From Streptomyces capoamus (lineage in GTDB: Bacteria > Actinomycetota > Actinomycetes > Streptomycetales > Streptomycetaceae): 58,119 bases of DNA. The stretch covers positions 691,125 to 749,243 of the forward strand of contig NZ_BNBF01000001.1 of NCBI RefSeq assembly GCF_014654935.1, read 5' to 3'. The position numbers and the translations under genes are program-made. Shown piece after piece: positions 1 to 8,754 of the stretch. The first letter of the stretch is position 1. Each line of letters opens with the position of its first letter. The notes under the pieces are model-generated. The model was given only the letters and a program-made list of their open reading frames with translations. It searched no databases and was not told the origin of the DNA.

Positions 1-1
1 C

Positions 2-196
2 TCCGTCGCCCGCGCCCATGGCGTCAGCCCCGCGCAGGTCCGCATCGCCTGGACCCTGCACCAGGGCCCGCACGTCCTCGCCATCCCCGGCACCGGCAAC
101 CCCGACCACCTGGCCGAGAACGTCGCCGCCGGTGCGCTGCGGCTCACCGGCGCGGAACTGGCGCTGCTCGGCGAAGCCCGTACGCCGAACGGCTGA
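2..196 (+). CDS. Aldo/keto reductase, C-terminal fragment (5' end outside window)
   Basis: The reading frame is open from the first bases to a TGA at 194-196 and gives about 64 residues. The segment VSPAQVRIAWTL followed by AIPGTGNPDHLAENV matches the last helices of aldo/keto reductases, where this loop (usually IPG-S/T-x-N/R-xxH-xxEN) binds the 2'-phosphate of NADPH. The catalytic tetrad lies upstream, outside the window, so substrate cannot be judged. It ends 90 bp before the BlaI-type gene. Confidence 0.8.
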   Translation, partial: SVARAHGVSPAQVRIAWTLHQGPHVLAIPGTGNPDHLAENVAAGALRLTGAELALLGEARTPNG

Positions 197-286
197 CGGA
201 GAGGTCGGGGGAGCAGGGAGAACGGGGCGACTACCATCGTGCAGACGGGGCCGGGGCCAGACCAAGACGGGGTGAGGAACGTTCCC

Positions 287-667
287 ATGACCGACGCCAA
301 GGACGAACGCCGGCCGGCCGGTGAACTCGAAGCGAGCGTCATGGCCGTCCTCTGGGCCGCCGACGCGCCCCGGACGCCCGGACAGGTCCAGCAGAGCCTG
401 GGGGTCGACCTCGCCCGTACGACGGTGACGACCATCCTCACCCGGCTGCACGACAAGGGGGTGGTCGACCGCCGGCGCCAGGGCCGCGGCTACGCCTACG
501 CTCCCGCCCGCGACGTTCCGGACGCCCACGGTCTCACCGCCCGCCGGATGCACAGCGAGCTGGACCGGGACGGCGACCGGGAGACCGTCCTCGCCCGCTT
601 CGTCGCCCAGCTCAGTCCCGACGACGAACGCGTCCTGCGGGACCTGCTCGAAGCCGACGGCCGATGA
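287..667 (+). CDS. BlaI/MecI-family transcriptional repressor
   Basis: A 126-residue winged-helix protein. ELEASVMAVLWAADAPRTPGQVQ and the recognition helix region TTVTTILTRLHDKGVVDR are hallmarks of the BlaI/MecI family, which represses target promoters until cleaved by a partner membrane protease. The ATG at 287 is chosen because GAGG (274-277) precedes it; a GTG at 239 in the same frame lacks such a site. Its stop overlaps the start of the M56 protease gene by 4 bp (ATGA), so the two are translationally coupled. Streptomyces carry many such pairs that have nothing to do with beta-lactams, so the inducing signal is unknown. Confidence 0.9.
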   Translation: MTDAKDERRPAGELEASVMAVLWAADAPRTPGQVQQSLGVDLARTTVTTILTRLHDKGVVDRRRQGRGYAYAPARDVPDAHGLTARRMHSELDRDGDRETVLARFVAQLSPDDERVLRDLLEADGR

Positions 668-1596
668 CCGCCCTGCTGCTGCTCCCGCTCCTGCTGCCGT
701 GCGCCCTGCCGGCCCTGGCCCGCCGGGCCCTGGGCCGGCTGTCCCCGGCCGTCGCGCTGTGGACCGTGACCGGCTGCGCGGTGCTCCTCGCCGGGTGCTC
801 GCTGGCGGCGCTCGCCGTGTTCCTCCTCATCGGGCTGCTCCGGCTGCCGCCGTTCGCCGCGCTCGGCGAGCTGGTCCACCCGCTGCACACCGCCTCCGCC
901 GTCCTCGTCGTCCCGGCCGCCGTCGCCTCGGCCGGTGCCCTCGCGGGCTCGGGCTGGACCCTGGTCCGCTCGGCATTGCGCCAGGGCCGCGCCTACCGGT
1001 CGGCCCGGGCCCAGGCCGCGCGCCGGCCCCCCGCGGGCGACCTGTGCGTGGTGGACTCGCCCCGGCCGGACGCCTACGCCCTGCCCGGCCGCCCGCACCG
1101 GGTCGTCGTCACCACGGCGATGCTGCGCAGCCTGGACGGCCCCGAGCGGGAGGCGCTGCTCGCGCACGAGCGGGCGCACAACGCGGGCGGCCACCACATC
1201 GCCCTCGCCGCCGCCGAGCTGGTGGCGCACTGCCATCCGGCGCTGCGCGGGGTCCGCGCCACGATCCGGCTGGCCGCCGAACGCGCCGCCGACGAGGCCG
1301 CCGCCGCGTCGGTCGGCGACCGGCGCCTGACCGCCCGGGCCATCGCCCGCGCGGCCCTCGCCGGCCAGGCCGCGCGGTCCGTCCGCCCCGGCTTCGCCCC
1401 CGGCGCCGCGACCGGGCCCGTCCCGCAACGCGTCGAGGCCCTGCTGGCCGCCCCCCGCCCCCCGCGCCCCCGGGCGGGCGGTGCCGTGGCCCTGCTGCTC
1501 GCCGCCTGCACCGTCCTGTCCTGCGTGGCCTCGGCCACCGCCACGGCCGAGGTCCACCACCGCGTGGAGGTCGCGCAGGGAGAGGAGAGCCCCTGA
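664..1596 (+). CDS. M56-family membrane metalloprotease (BlaR1-like)
   Basis: A 310-residue membrane protein with three hydrophobic segments near the N-terminus (about residues 1-20, 30-60, 75-100), then a cytosolic zinc protease domain with HERAH at residues 168-172 and a downstream AERAADEAA segment that supplies the third ligand, then one more membrane span near residues 275-295. This is the short actinobacterial BlaR1/M56 form: it lacks the extracellular penicillin-sensor domain of true BlaR1. Coupled to the upstream BlaI-type repressor, it most likely cleaves that repressor on an unknown envelope signal. Confidence 0.88.
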   Translation: MTALLLLPLLLPCALPALARRALGRLSPAVALWTVTGCAVLLAGCSLAALAVFLLIGLLRLPPFAALGELVHPLHTASAVLVVPAAVASAGALAGSGWTLVRSALRQGRAYRSARAQAARRPPAGDLCVVDSPRPDAYALPGRPHRVVVTTAMLRSLDGPEREALLAHERAHNAGGHHIALAAAELVAHCHPALRGVRATIRLAAERAADEAAAASVGDRRLTARAIARAALAGQAARSVRPGFAPGAATGPVPQRVEALLAAPRPPRPRAGGAVALLLAACTVLSCVASATATAEVHHRVEVAQGEESP

Positions 1597-1605
1597 CAGG
1601 GGGGC

Positions 1606-1672
1606 CTGACAGCGGGTTCTGACGGCGGGATCCTGACGGCTGGATCCTGAGGAAAGCCCTGACAGCAGGTTC
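1606..1672 (+). repeat. Imperfect 12-15 bp tandem repeats starting with CTGA
   Basis: Just after the M56 stop codon the sequence reads as about five imperfect units, each beginning CTGA (CTGACAGCGGGTT, CTGACGGCGGGATC, CTGACGGCTGGATC and variants). They lie in the 185-bp spacer before the VOC gene. No stable hairpin is evident and no role is claimed. Confidence 0.6.
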
Positions 1673-1781
1673 CTGGGGGAGCCCGTGCCGCCCCCGCCGT
1701 GACGCGCGTAGACCGGGACTGGCATCCGGGGAGTTTTACGTATAACCTCACCGGCTAACCAGTCCAGCCCGGAAGGTCAGC

Positions 1782-2174
1782 ATGCGTCGCCTCGCCCTCG
1801 TCACCCTCGTCGTGCAGGACTACGACGAGGCCATCGGCTTCTACACCGAGGCCCTCGGATTCCGGCTCGTCGAAGACGCCCCGCGCCCCGACGGCTCCCG
1901 CTGGGTCGTCGTCGAGCCCGGCGACGGCTCCGGCACCGGTCTGCTGCTGGCCCGCGGCAAGGACGCGGACCAGCGGGCCCGGGTCGGGGACCAGACCGGC
2001 GGCCGCGTCGGCTTCTTCCTGCACACCGACGACTTCGCCCGCGACCACGCCCGGATGACCGCGGCCGGCGTGACCTTCCTGGAGGAGCCGCGCCACGAGC
2101 CGTACGGCACGGTCGCCGTCTTCCAGGACCTGTACGGCAACCGCTGGGACCTGCTCCAGCCCGCCGGTCACTGA
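1782..2174 (+). CDS. VOC (glyoxalase/bleomycin-resistance fold) protein
   Basis: A 130-residue single-domain VOC protein. It begins with the beta strand [26 protein letters not shown] and closes with [21 protein letters not shown], the paired beta-alpha-beta-beta-beta modules of the fold. Metal-ligand positions are partly present (E or H near the strands), but the substrate cannot be predicted: the family covers glyoxalases, ring-cleavage dioxygenases and drug-binding proteins. AAGG lies about 8 nt upstream of the ATG. A TATAAC at 1740-1745 is a possible -10 box. Adenosine deaminase follows 41 bp downstream in the same direction. Confidence 0.85.
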   Translation: MRRLALVTLVVQDYDEAIGFYTEALGFRLVEDAPRPDGSRWVVVEPGDGSGTGLLLARGKDADQRARVGDQTGGRVGFFLHTDDFARDHARMTAAGVTFLEEPRHEPYGTVAVFQDLYGNRWDLLQPAGH

Positions 2175-2215
2175 ACACCACCGCACCGCACCACCAGCCG
2201 AGGAACGAAACGCCC

Positions 2216-3295
2216 ATGACCGCGTCCCGCATCGACACCGAGACCCTCCGCCGGCTCCCCAAGGCCGTCCTGCACGACCACCTCGACGGCGGCCTGCGCC
2301 CCGCCACCGTCGTCGAGCTCGCGGACGCGGTCGGCCACACCCTGCCCACCACCGACCCCGACGAGCTGGCAGCCTGGTACGTCGAGGCCGCCAACTCCGG
2401 CGACCTGGTCCGCTACATCGCGACCTTCGAGCACACCCTCGCCGTCATGCAGACCCGTGAGGGCCTGCTGCGCACCGCCGAGGAGTACGTCCTCGACCTG
2501 GCGGCCGACGGCGTCGTCTACGCCGAGGTGCGCTACGCGCCCGAGCTGAACACCAACGGCGGGCTCACGATGCGCGAGGTCGTGGAGACCGTCCAGGAAG
2601 GCCTCGCCGCCGGCATGGCCAAGGCCGCGGCGGCCGGCACCCCGGTCCGCGTCGGCACCCTGCTGTGCGGCATGCGGATGTTGGACCGCGTCCGCGAGGC
2701 CGCCGACCTGGCCGTCGCCTACCGGGACGCCGGTGTCGTCGGCTTCGACATCGCCGGCGCGGAGGACGGCTTCCCGCCCGCCGACCACCTCGCCGCCTTC
2801 GAGCACCTGCGCCGCGAGAACGTGCCCTTCACCATCCACGCCGGCGAGGCGCACGGCCTGCCCAGCATCCACCAGGCCCTCCAGGTGTGCGGCGCCCAGC
2901 GCATCGGCCACGGCGTCCGCCTCACCGAGGACATCCCCGACCTCGCGGCCGGCAAGCTCGGCCGTCTCGCCTCCTGGGTGCGCGACCGCCGCATCGCCCT
3001 GGAGATGTGCCCCACCTCCAACCTGCAGACCGGCTGCGCCACCTCGATCGCCGAGCACCCGATCACCGCCCTGAAGGACCTCGGGTTCCGGGTCACCCTG
3101 AACACCGACAACCGTCTGGTGTCGGGCACGACGATGACCCGCGAGATGTCCCTGCTGGTGGAGCAGGCCGGCTGGACCGTCGAGGACCTGCGCACCGTCA
3201 CGGTGAACGCCCTCAAGAGCGCGTTCATCCCGTTCGACGAGCGCAAGGCCCTCATCGAGGACGTGGTCCTGCCGGGTTACGCGGCCGCGCTCTGA
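2216..3295 (+). CDS. add: Adenosine deaminase
   Basis: A 359-residue TIM-barrel metal hydrolase that converts adenosine to inosine in purine salvage. Visible motifs are [10 protein letters not shown] (first zinc-ligand His pair), the third zinc His and catalytic Glu in TIHAGEAHG, the catalytic His in RIGHGVRL, and the Asp motif in [14 protein letters not shown]. Length fits the family (about 340-360). GAGGAAC lies about 11 nt before the ATG. The last 19 bp overlap the 3' end of the convergent DinB-like gene. Actinobacteria usually have several paralogues, so this may be one of two or three. Confidence 0.93.
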   Translation: MTASRIDTETLRRLPKAVLHDHLDGGLRPATVVELADAVGHTLPTTDPDELAAWYVEAANSGDLVRYIATFEHTLAVMQTREGLLRTAEEYVLDLAADGVVYAEVRYAPELNTNGGLTMREVVETVQEGLAAGMAKAAAAGTPVRVGTLLCGMRMLDRVREAADLAVAYRDAGVVGFDIAGAEDGFPPADHLAAFEHLRRENVPFTIHAGEAHGLPSIHQALQVCGAQRIGHGVRLTEDIPDLAAGKLGRLASWVRDRRIALEMCPTSNLQTGCATSIAEHPITALKDLGFRVTLNTDNRLVSGTTMTREMSLLVEQAGWTVEDLRTVTVNALKSAFIPFDERKALIEDVVLPGYAAAL

Positions 3296-3804
3296 AGCAG
3301 CCCCCTGAGGTAGGCGGCCTGTCCGACGTGCTGGAGGTCGTCGGACAGGACGCTCACCAGCCGGACCCCCAGGGTCACCGGCGGGTCCCAGCGCTCGTCC
3401 ACCACGCGTTCCAGGTCCTTGGCGGCCAGCGAGCGCAGGGCGCCCAGGGTCTGCTCGTGGACGGCGTCGTAGTACCCGGTCAGCAGGTCCGCCGACTCGA
3501 CCCGCACCTTCGCGACCTTGGCGGGCGTGTGACCGTAACCGGTGTCGTGCCGGGGCAGGTCGAGGCCGAACCGCTTCTCCCAGCCCTGGGAGAGCCACAC
3601 CTGGTCCAGGTCGAACGCGTCGGCGACGTGGTCGTCCTGCACCCGGGTGAGGTGCCAGACCAGCCAGGCGACGGAGTTGGCGTCACGGGCCGGGCGGTGG
3701 TGCAGTTCGTCCGGGCCCAGCCCGTCGAGGGCGGCGTGGACTTCTTCCTGGATGCGGCCGTAGCCGTCGATGAGGACGTCCTTTGCATGCATACCGTCCA
3801 CCAT
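3277..3804 (-). CDS. DinB-like (DUF664 / mycothiol-dependent type) protein
   Basis: A 175-residue four-helix-bundle protein. The segment [19 protein letters not shown] and the late [18 protein letters not shown] supply the histidines that form the metal site of the DinB/YfiT superfamily; actinobacterial members are often mycothiol-dependent transferases or isomerases. An internal ATG at 3792 (MHAKDVL) is an alternative start. The start is only 16 bp from the stop of the upstream carotenoid oxygenase gene, so co-transcription is likely. The substrate is unknown. Confidence 0.85.
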   Translation of the reverse strand: MVDGMHAKDVLIDGYGRIQEEVHAALDGLGPDELHHRPARDANSVAWLVWHLTRVQDDHVADAFDLDQVWLSQGWEKRFGLDLPRHDTGYGHTPAKVAKVRVESADLLTGYYDAVHEQTLGALRSLAAKDLERVVDERWDPPVTLGVRLVSVLSDDLQHVGQAAYLRGLLQSAAA

Positions 3805-3820
3805 CGCAAACCACCGCCGC

Positions 3821-5323
3821 TCACGCGTCCGGAATCCAGCTTCCGTGGAAGCCCAGCGGCACCCGCCCGGGCAGGTGCACCCGCGCCACCGGCTCGCCGG
3901 TGAAGTCCTGCGCCGCGAGGATCACCAGGTCGGTCGCCCCGCGCTCGGGATCGTGCACGTACGCGAGTGCGTAGCCGTCGTCCTCGGCGGCCCGGTGGTC
4001 CGCCGGATCCCGGGGCACGAACACCGCCTCGCCGGCCGCCGCGCCCCGGGGCAGGCGGTGCAGCCGGGTCGTACCGCGCAGCAGGTCGTGCTGGATCAGC
4101 GCGTTGGAGAAGGCGCCGTCGGGCGGGTTCCCGTCGGGGGAGAGGTAGGCCAGCGTCAACTCGGCGCAGGCCGCCGAGTAGCCGTAGCGGTGCCGCCGGG
4201 ACACGAACGCCTCGTTCACGCGCGGGAACTCCTGCGGCCGGTCGTCCAGTACCCGCTGCCGTACCCGGCCCCGGTCCATCTCCACGGTCCACCGTTCCAG
4301 CCGCGGTGTGCCCACCGCGTGCGGCCCGCCCGAGCCGCGCCCGGCGACCTCGAACGGCGCCGGATACGTCGTCAGGTCGACCACCACCGACGTGCCCACG
4401 TCGTAGGCGTTCAGGGTGTGGGAGTAGAACACCGGGTCGATGGGGAACCAGCGCACCGGCCCGCCCGAGCGCGGCATGACCCCCACGCGGGCGGGGTGCC
4501 CGGGGTTCCAGACGTACGGCACCGGGGCGCCGCGCCCCGCCGCCCCCGGATCGAAGGTGACCGGGACGTCGATGACGACCACGTGCCGTGCGGTGAGCGC
4601 GAAGTCGTGGATCATCGGCGCGTCCGGCATCGGGATCCGCGTGGTGCGCGCGACCCGGCCCGACGGGTCCACCACCAGGTGCCGGATGTGGTCCCAGGCC
4701 GGGTAGTAGGCGAGGGCGTGCAGCTCACCGGCGTGGGCGTCGAACTTGGTGTGCGCGGTGAACGCGCCCTCCAGGGTGCCCCGGAAGTCGTACGCGCCGA
4801 CGGTGTTCAGTTCGCCGTCGAGTTCGTACGGCAGTGGGCCGCTCTCCTGGAGGGCGAGGATCCGGCCCCGGTACGGGACCACGTGGGTGTTGCATGCGAA
4901 GTCGTCCGGCGGGACCGGGCCCGGGTACGGTTCGCCCAGCTTCCGCGCGACCTGCGAGGACCGCACCCAGCGGTTGCGGTACCACTCCGCCCGGCCGTCG
5001 CGCAGCCGCACCCCGTGCACCATGCCCTCGCCGAGCATCCAGTGGTGCGCCCGCGGATCCTCCAGGCCCAGCACGTTGGGCCCGTTGCGCAGCAGGCGGC
5101 CGTTGAGCCCGCGCGGTACGCGGCCGGTGACCGGCAGGTCGTACGCCGTCAGTTCCTCCGTGACCGGAGCGAACGCGCCTTCCAGGAAGGGATGGTGAGG
5201 CGGTGCGGGCGCGCTCGTCCCCTGCACCGCCGCCGCGGGCCGGCCGGCTGTGCCGGCGAGTGCGCCCGCCGCCGCGAGTCCGGCCGTGCCCCGCAGCAGG
5301 GTCCGCCGGGTGTGTTCCGCCAT
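3821..5323 (-). CDS. Carotenoid oxygenase family protein, Tat-exported
   Basis: A 500-residue seven-bladed beta-propeller Fe(II) dioxygenase of the carotenoid cleavage / lignostilbene dioxygenase family. The four iron-binding histidines can be placed in blade motifs such as DAHAGELHALAYYPAWDH, PMIHDFALT, FYSHTLNAYD and the C-terminal LGFHGSWIP. The N-terminus RRTLLRGTAGLAAAGALAGTAG is a twin-arginine signal, which is unusual for enzymes usually found in the cytosol; an extracellular aromatic alkene substrate such as a lignostilbene or apocarotenoid is therefore plausible. The next gene downstream encodes the DinB-like protein. A LysR gene lies upstream on the same strand. Confidence 0.9.
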   Translation of the reverse strand: MAEHTRRTLLRGTAGLAAAGALAGTAGRPAAAVQGTSAPAPPHHPFLEGAFAPVTEELTAYDLPVTGRVPRGLNGRLLRNGPNVLGLEDPRAHHWMLGEGMVHGVRLRDGRAEWYRNRWVRSSQVARKLGEPYPGPVPPDDFACNTHVVPYRGRILALQESGPLPYELDGELNTVGAYDFRGTLEGAFTAHTKFDAHAGELHALAYYPAWDHIRHLVVDPSGRVARTTRIPMPDAPMIHDFALTARHVVVIDVPVTFDPGAAGRGAPVPYVWNPGHPARVGVMPRSGGPVRWFPIDPVFYSHTLNAYDVGTSVVVDLTTYPAPFEVAGRGSGGPHAVGTPRLERWTVEMDRGRVRQRVLDDRPQEFPRVNEAFVSRRHRYGYSAACAELTLAYLSPDGNPPDGAFSNALIQHDLLRGTTRLHRLPRGAAAGEAVFVPRDPADHRAAEDDGYALAYVHDPERGATDLVILAAQDFTGEPVARVHLPGRVPLGFHGSWIPDA

Positions 5324-5389
5324 CGTGAATACTCCTGACCGTCGTCTCCGTGGCTGACGGTCCGAGTCTGCGGCGGCGGACGGCCGGAA

Positions 5390-6304
5390 TCAGGAGGGCT
5401 GGACCCCGTCCCGGGGTGGTGTCAGACCCCCTGTTTCCAGCAGGGTGACCAGCGCCCGGGCGGCCGGACTCGTGGCCCGGTCCGGCGGCAGCAGGGCGAC
5501 CGTCTCGTACTCCGCCTCCCCCGTGCCCTTCAGCGGGAGGGCCGTGAGCCCCAACCGCTTGTGCCGGAAGTGCCGGGGCACGACGGCGATCCCCAGGTTC
5601 TCGTCCACCAGGTCCAGCAGGCTGTGCACGTCGTTGACCTCCAGCGCCACCGTGCGCCGGACACCGGCCGCGGCGAACGCGGCGTCGGTGGCGCGCCGCG
5701 GACCCCAGTCGGGGTGGAAGTCCACGAAGACCTCCCCGGCGAGGTCGTCCGGGCCGAGCACGGCCGGGGCCGCGGCCAGACGGTGGCTGGGGTGGCACAG
5801 CACGGTCATCGGCTCGCTGGTCAGCGCCACCGAGCGCAGCTGGTCGGTGTCGGCCTGGGTGCGGTACGCGAACGCCAGGTCGAGCCGCCCGGCCGCGACC
5901 TCCTCGGCCAGCGCGCCCGAGCCGGCCTGCCGCAGCCGTATCTCCACGTCCGGGTGCCGGCCCCGGAAGGCCGCCAGCAGCCGGGCCACCTGTACCCCGG
6001 CGATGCACTGCTCGGTGCCGAGCGCCAGCGTGCCCCGCAGCACGCCCTGCACCGCCGCCACCGCCTCGTGCGCGGAGCGCACCTGCGCCAGGATGCGCTC
6101 GGCCTCCACCAGCAGCGCCCGTCCCGCCTCGGTCAGCGTCACTCTGCGGGTGGTCCGCACGAACAGCGGCGCCCGCAGCTCCCGCTCCAGGGCCCGGATG
6201 GACGCGGACAGGCCCGACTGCGACACCATCAGCCGCTCGGCGGCCCGGGTGAAGTGCTGGTCCTCGGCTACGGCGACGAAATGCTGGAGGTGGCGCAGTT
6301 CCAT
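5390..6304 (-). CDS. LysR-family transcriptional regulator
   Basis: A 304-residue protein beginning MELRHLQHFVAVAEDQHFTRAAERL, the classic LysR winged helix-turn-helix, followed by a periplasmic-binding-like effector domain. The ATG at 6304 is chosen over an upstream in-frame start because the family begins at this motif. The gene is divergent from the aldo/keto reductase at 6416 across 111 bp and sits upstream of the carotenoid oxygenase on the same strand, so either could be its target. Confidence 0.92.
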   Translation of the reverse strand: MELRHLQHFVAVAEDQHFTRAAERLMVSQSGLSASIRALERELRAPLFVRTTRRVTLTEAGRALLVEAERILAQVRSAHEAVAAVQGVLRGTLALGTEQCIAGVQVARLLAAFRGRHPDVEIRLRQAGSGALAEEVAAGRLDLAFAYRTQADTDQLRSVALTSEPMTVLCHPSHRLAAAPAVLGPDDLAGEVFVDFHPDWGPRRATDAAFAAAGVRRTVALEVNDVHSLLDLVDENLGIAVVPRHFRHKRLGLTALPLKGTGEAEYETVALLPPDRATSPAARALVTLLETGGLTPPRDGVQPS

Positions 6305-6415
6305 GATTGAGCAGCCTAGTCGCTGAATCCCATCCGATTCTCCTGTTGGACCACTGTCCGCCGCACGGGGAAGAGTGGAACCGGTAGATCGTGTGCCCAC
6401 CCCTCAGGAGTCGCG

Positions 6416-7408
6416 TTGTACACCGCACACCCCGACCGCTATGCCGACATGCCCTACCGGCGGACCGGACGCAGCGGCCTGAAACTGCCCGCTCTGTCGC
6501 TCGGCCTGTGGCACAACTTCGGGCCCGACCGGCCCGTCGAGACCCAGCGGGCCATCCTGCGCCGCGCCTTCGACCTCGGCGTGACCCACTTCGACCTGGC
6601 GAACAACTACGGGCCGCCGCCCGGCGCCGCCGAGTCCGCCTTCGGGGAGGCGCTGCGGGTGGACTTCGCCCGCCACCGGGACGAGCTGGTGATCTCCACC
6701 AAGGCCGGCTACCGGATGTGGCCCGGCCCGTACGGCGAATGGGGCTCGCGCAAGTACCTGCTGTCCTCGCTCGACCAGAGCCTGGCGCGGATGGGCCTGG
6801 AGTACGTGGACATCTTCTACTCGCACCGCTTCGACCCGGACACTCCGCTGGAGGAGACGATGGGTGCCCTGCACACGGCGGTGCAGCAGGGCAAGGCCCT
6901 GTACGCCGGTGTGTCCAACTACTCCGCCGAGCAGACCCGCGAGGCCGCCCGGATCCTCGGTGAACTGGGCACCCCGCTCCTGATCCACCAGCCCCGCTAC
7001 TCGATGCTGGACCGGCGCCCCGAGGACCAGGGCCTGCTCGACGCCCTGGACGAACTCCAGGTCGGCTCCATCGTCTACTCCCCGCTGGAGCAGGGCCTGC
7101 TCACCGGCCGCTACCTCGACGGCATCCCCGAGGACTCCCGGGCGGCGAGCGACAGCCCGTTCCTGAACTCGGACGCGGTCACCGAGGACCTGGTCGCCCG
7201 GCTGCGCGCGCTGGACGAGATCGCGCGGTCCCGCGGCCAGACCCTGGCCCAGCTCGCGCTCGCCTGGGTGCTGCGCGGCGGCCGGGTGACCTCCGCCCTG
7301 GTCGGCGCGAGCAGCGCACGGCAGCTGGAGGACAGCGTCGCCGCCATCCGCAACCTGGACTTCGACGCCGAGGAGCTGGCGCGGATCGACGCGATCGTCC
7401 GGGCGTAG
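6416..7408 (+). CDS. Aldo/keto reductase (YghZ / glyceraldehyde-3-phosphate reductase type)
   Basis: A 330-residue NADPH-dependent reductase of the AKR14-like group. It opens with MPYRRTGRSGLKLPALSLGLWHNFG, typical of YghZ, carries the catalytic Asp-Tyr in DLANNYGPPPGAAE, the Lys in ISTKAGYRMW and the His in YSHRFDPDTPLEE. The start is a TTG at 6416 with AGGAG at 6406-6410, five bases upstream. The family reduces small aldehydes such as methylglyoxal and L-glyceraldehyde-3-phosphate. The divergent LysR regulator is the obvious candidate controller. Confidence 0.92.
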   Translation: MYTAHPDRYADMPYRRTGRSGLKLPALSLGLWHNFGPDRPVETQRAILRRAFDLGVTHFDLANNYGPPPGAAESAFGEALRVDFARHRDELVISTKAGYRMWPGPYGEWGSRKYLLSSLDQSLARMGLEYVDIFYSHRFDPDTPLEETMGALHTAVQQGKALYAGVSNYSAEQTREAARILGELGTPLLIHQPRYSMLDRRPEDQGLLDALDELQVGSIVYSPLEQGLLTGRYLDGIPEDSRAASDSPFLNSDAVTEDLVARLRALDEIARSRGQTLAQLALAWVLRGGRVTSALVGASSARQLEDSVAAIRNLDFDAEELARIDAIVRA

Positions 7409-7467
7409 CGCACGGGGTGGCCGGGGTGGCCGGGGAGGGCAGCAAGGGGCGGGGGAGCGCCGGCTGG

Positions 7468-7851
7468 TCAGGCGCCCGCCGGCACCCGGTCCAGGAATCC
7501 CAGTACCTGCCGGATGCGCCCCTCCTCGTCCAGGGTGACCACGTCGAACCCGGCCACCGGCGCCGAGCCGTCGGCCGGGTTCACCAGCTCCCAGCCGAAG
7601 CGCGCGGTGTCGTGGTGCCCGTCGACCGCGCCCAGCGGGCGGAAGACGAAGCCGGGGAACTGCTCGTGGACGGCCGCGATCACGGCCGCGATCCCGTCGT
7701 GGCCGCGGACGTCCGCGAGGGGGTCGGTGTACCCGCCGTCCGCGGTCCACGCGGCGGCGACGGCCTTCTCGACGGCCTCCGGCCCGGTGGCGTTCCAGGC
7801 CTCGAAGTAACGGGCGGCGGCGTTCTCGTAGCGGTCGGTGCGCACGGCCAT
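7468..7851 (-). CDS. NTF2-like (SnoaL/ketosteroid-isomerase fold) protein
   Basis: A 127-residue protein with the NTF2 cone fold signature: RYFEAWNATGPEAVEKAVAAAWTADGGYTDPLADVRGHDGI, then RFGWELV and a final RIRQVLGFLDR strand. The ATG at 7851 is preceded by GGAGGA nine bases upstream; the frame is open further upstream but without an equal start. Members act as polyketide cyclases, isomerases or small ligand binders; no substrate can be named. It stands alone between the aldo/keto reductase and a long spacer. Confidence 0.85.
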   Translation of the reverse strand: MAVRTDRYENAAARYFEAWNATGPEAVEKAVAAAWTADGGYTDPLADVRGHDGIAAVIAAVHEQFPGFVFRPLGAVDGHHDTARFGWELVNPADGSAPVAGFDVVTLDEEGRIRQVLGFLDRVPAGA

Positions 7852-8183
7852 GGCGAAACATCCTCCATCGAGGTGGTCTTGACTGGTCAGGGTCCGGATC
7901 GCGGGTTCGCCGATCCGGTGTGACCACCATGCGGGAGGAGGGGCGGCCGGGTCGATTACCTCAGGGGTCATGCCCCAACGGCCGTACGGGCCGCCCGGTT
8001 CCGGCCACAGCGGGCAGGGAATATGCCAAGAGACTGGCCGGAAAGACATGGTGACAGTGGTTCAGTAGTGAACATACTCGACTGTAAGGACTTCACTTCC
8101 AGCGAGGTTCCGCTCACGCACCGCACATGAGCCGCACCGAAAGCGAGGTCCGCCCGAGGCGACGACGCGACGGGGGAGTGTGC
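7852..8183. other. 332-bp intergenic region between two divergently oriented genes
   Basis: No coding signal on either strand is convincing. The part at about 8050-8100 is much more AT-rich than its surroundings and contains GTTCA-GTAG-TGAAC (a short perfect inverted repeat), which suits a promoter or operator for the TTA-containing gene that follows. No sigma consensus could be assigned with confidence. Confidence 0.4.
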
Positions 8184-8594
8184 ATGCACGACGAGTTCCT
8201 GTGCCACGTCACCGCGTACGGCACCTGTGGCGGCCGGCGCATCGGAGTGCCCCTGGGGACCTACCGGGCGCCCACCCTGGCCCTCGCCCTGTGGTGGCTG
8301 CGCGACCGTGCGAACTGGATCGCGGACCGCCTCGACCCGCAGCCCGGGGCGGAGCACTTACCGCCCCGTGCGCTCGTCCCGGTCGCCGACTCCGTGCCCG
8401 ACGTGCCGTCCGTGCTGCGCGCCTGGTGCGGCGACCCGGGCCGGCAGGAGCAGGTCGCCGACGAGCTGGCCGCGGGCAGGCTCGTGCGGATCGTGACCGG
8501 CGACGACACCACCGAGTACGAACTGCTCGCGGAGTCCGTCGACGCACTGCGCATGCAGCGGACCGTCCCGGCCCTCGTCCTGCCCGTCGCCTGA
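8184..8594 (+). CDS. Hypothetical protein with a TTA codon (candidate bldA target)
   Basis: A 136-residue soluble protein with no recognised family. It starts MHDEFLCHVTAYGTCGGRRIGV and ends with a beta-rich half (VRIVTGDDTTEYELLAESVDAL). The ATG at 8184 follows GGGGGAG; an in-frame ATG at 8127 is an alternative. The leucine codon at 8358-8360 is TTA, the rarest Streptomyces codon, read only by the bldA tRNA; it is the only in-frame TTA I found in the window. That implies translation limited to late growth or development. Confidence 0.75.
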   Translation: MHDEFLCHVTAYGTCGGRRIGVPLGTYRAPTLALALWWLRDRANWIADRLDPQPGAEHLPPRALVPVADSVPDVPSVLRAWCGDPGRQEQVADELAAGRLVRIVTGDDTTEYELLAESVDALRMQRTVPALVLPVA

Positions 8595-8754
8595 GCGGCC
8601 ACCACGCCCTCGGCGCGGGGTGCGCGCGCGGGTGGACGGATCGGCGGAATTCCGGCATGTGTGCTGCTGGTGATGCCGCCCGTGCTCCCCAGGTGCGCGG
8701 CCGTCCGGTCGCCGCGCCGGTGCGAGCCGGCCCCGGGAGGGAGGCGGGCGGGCG

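Noticed and set aside
287-1596. BlaI/M56 pair as a beta-lactam resistance system
   Set aside because: The M56 protein has no penicillin-sensor domain and no beta-lactamase gene adjoins; such pairs are common and general in Streptomyces.
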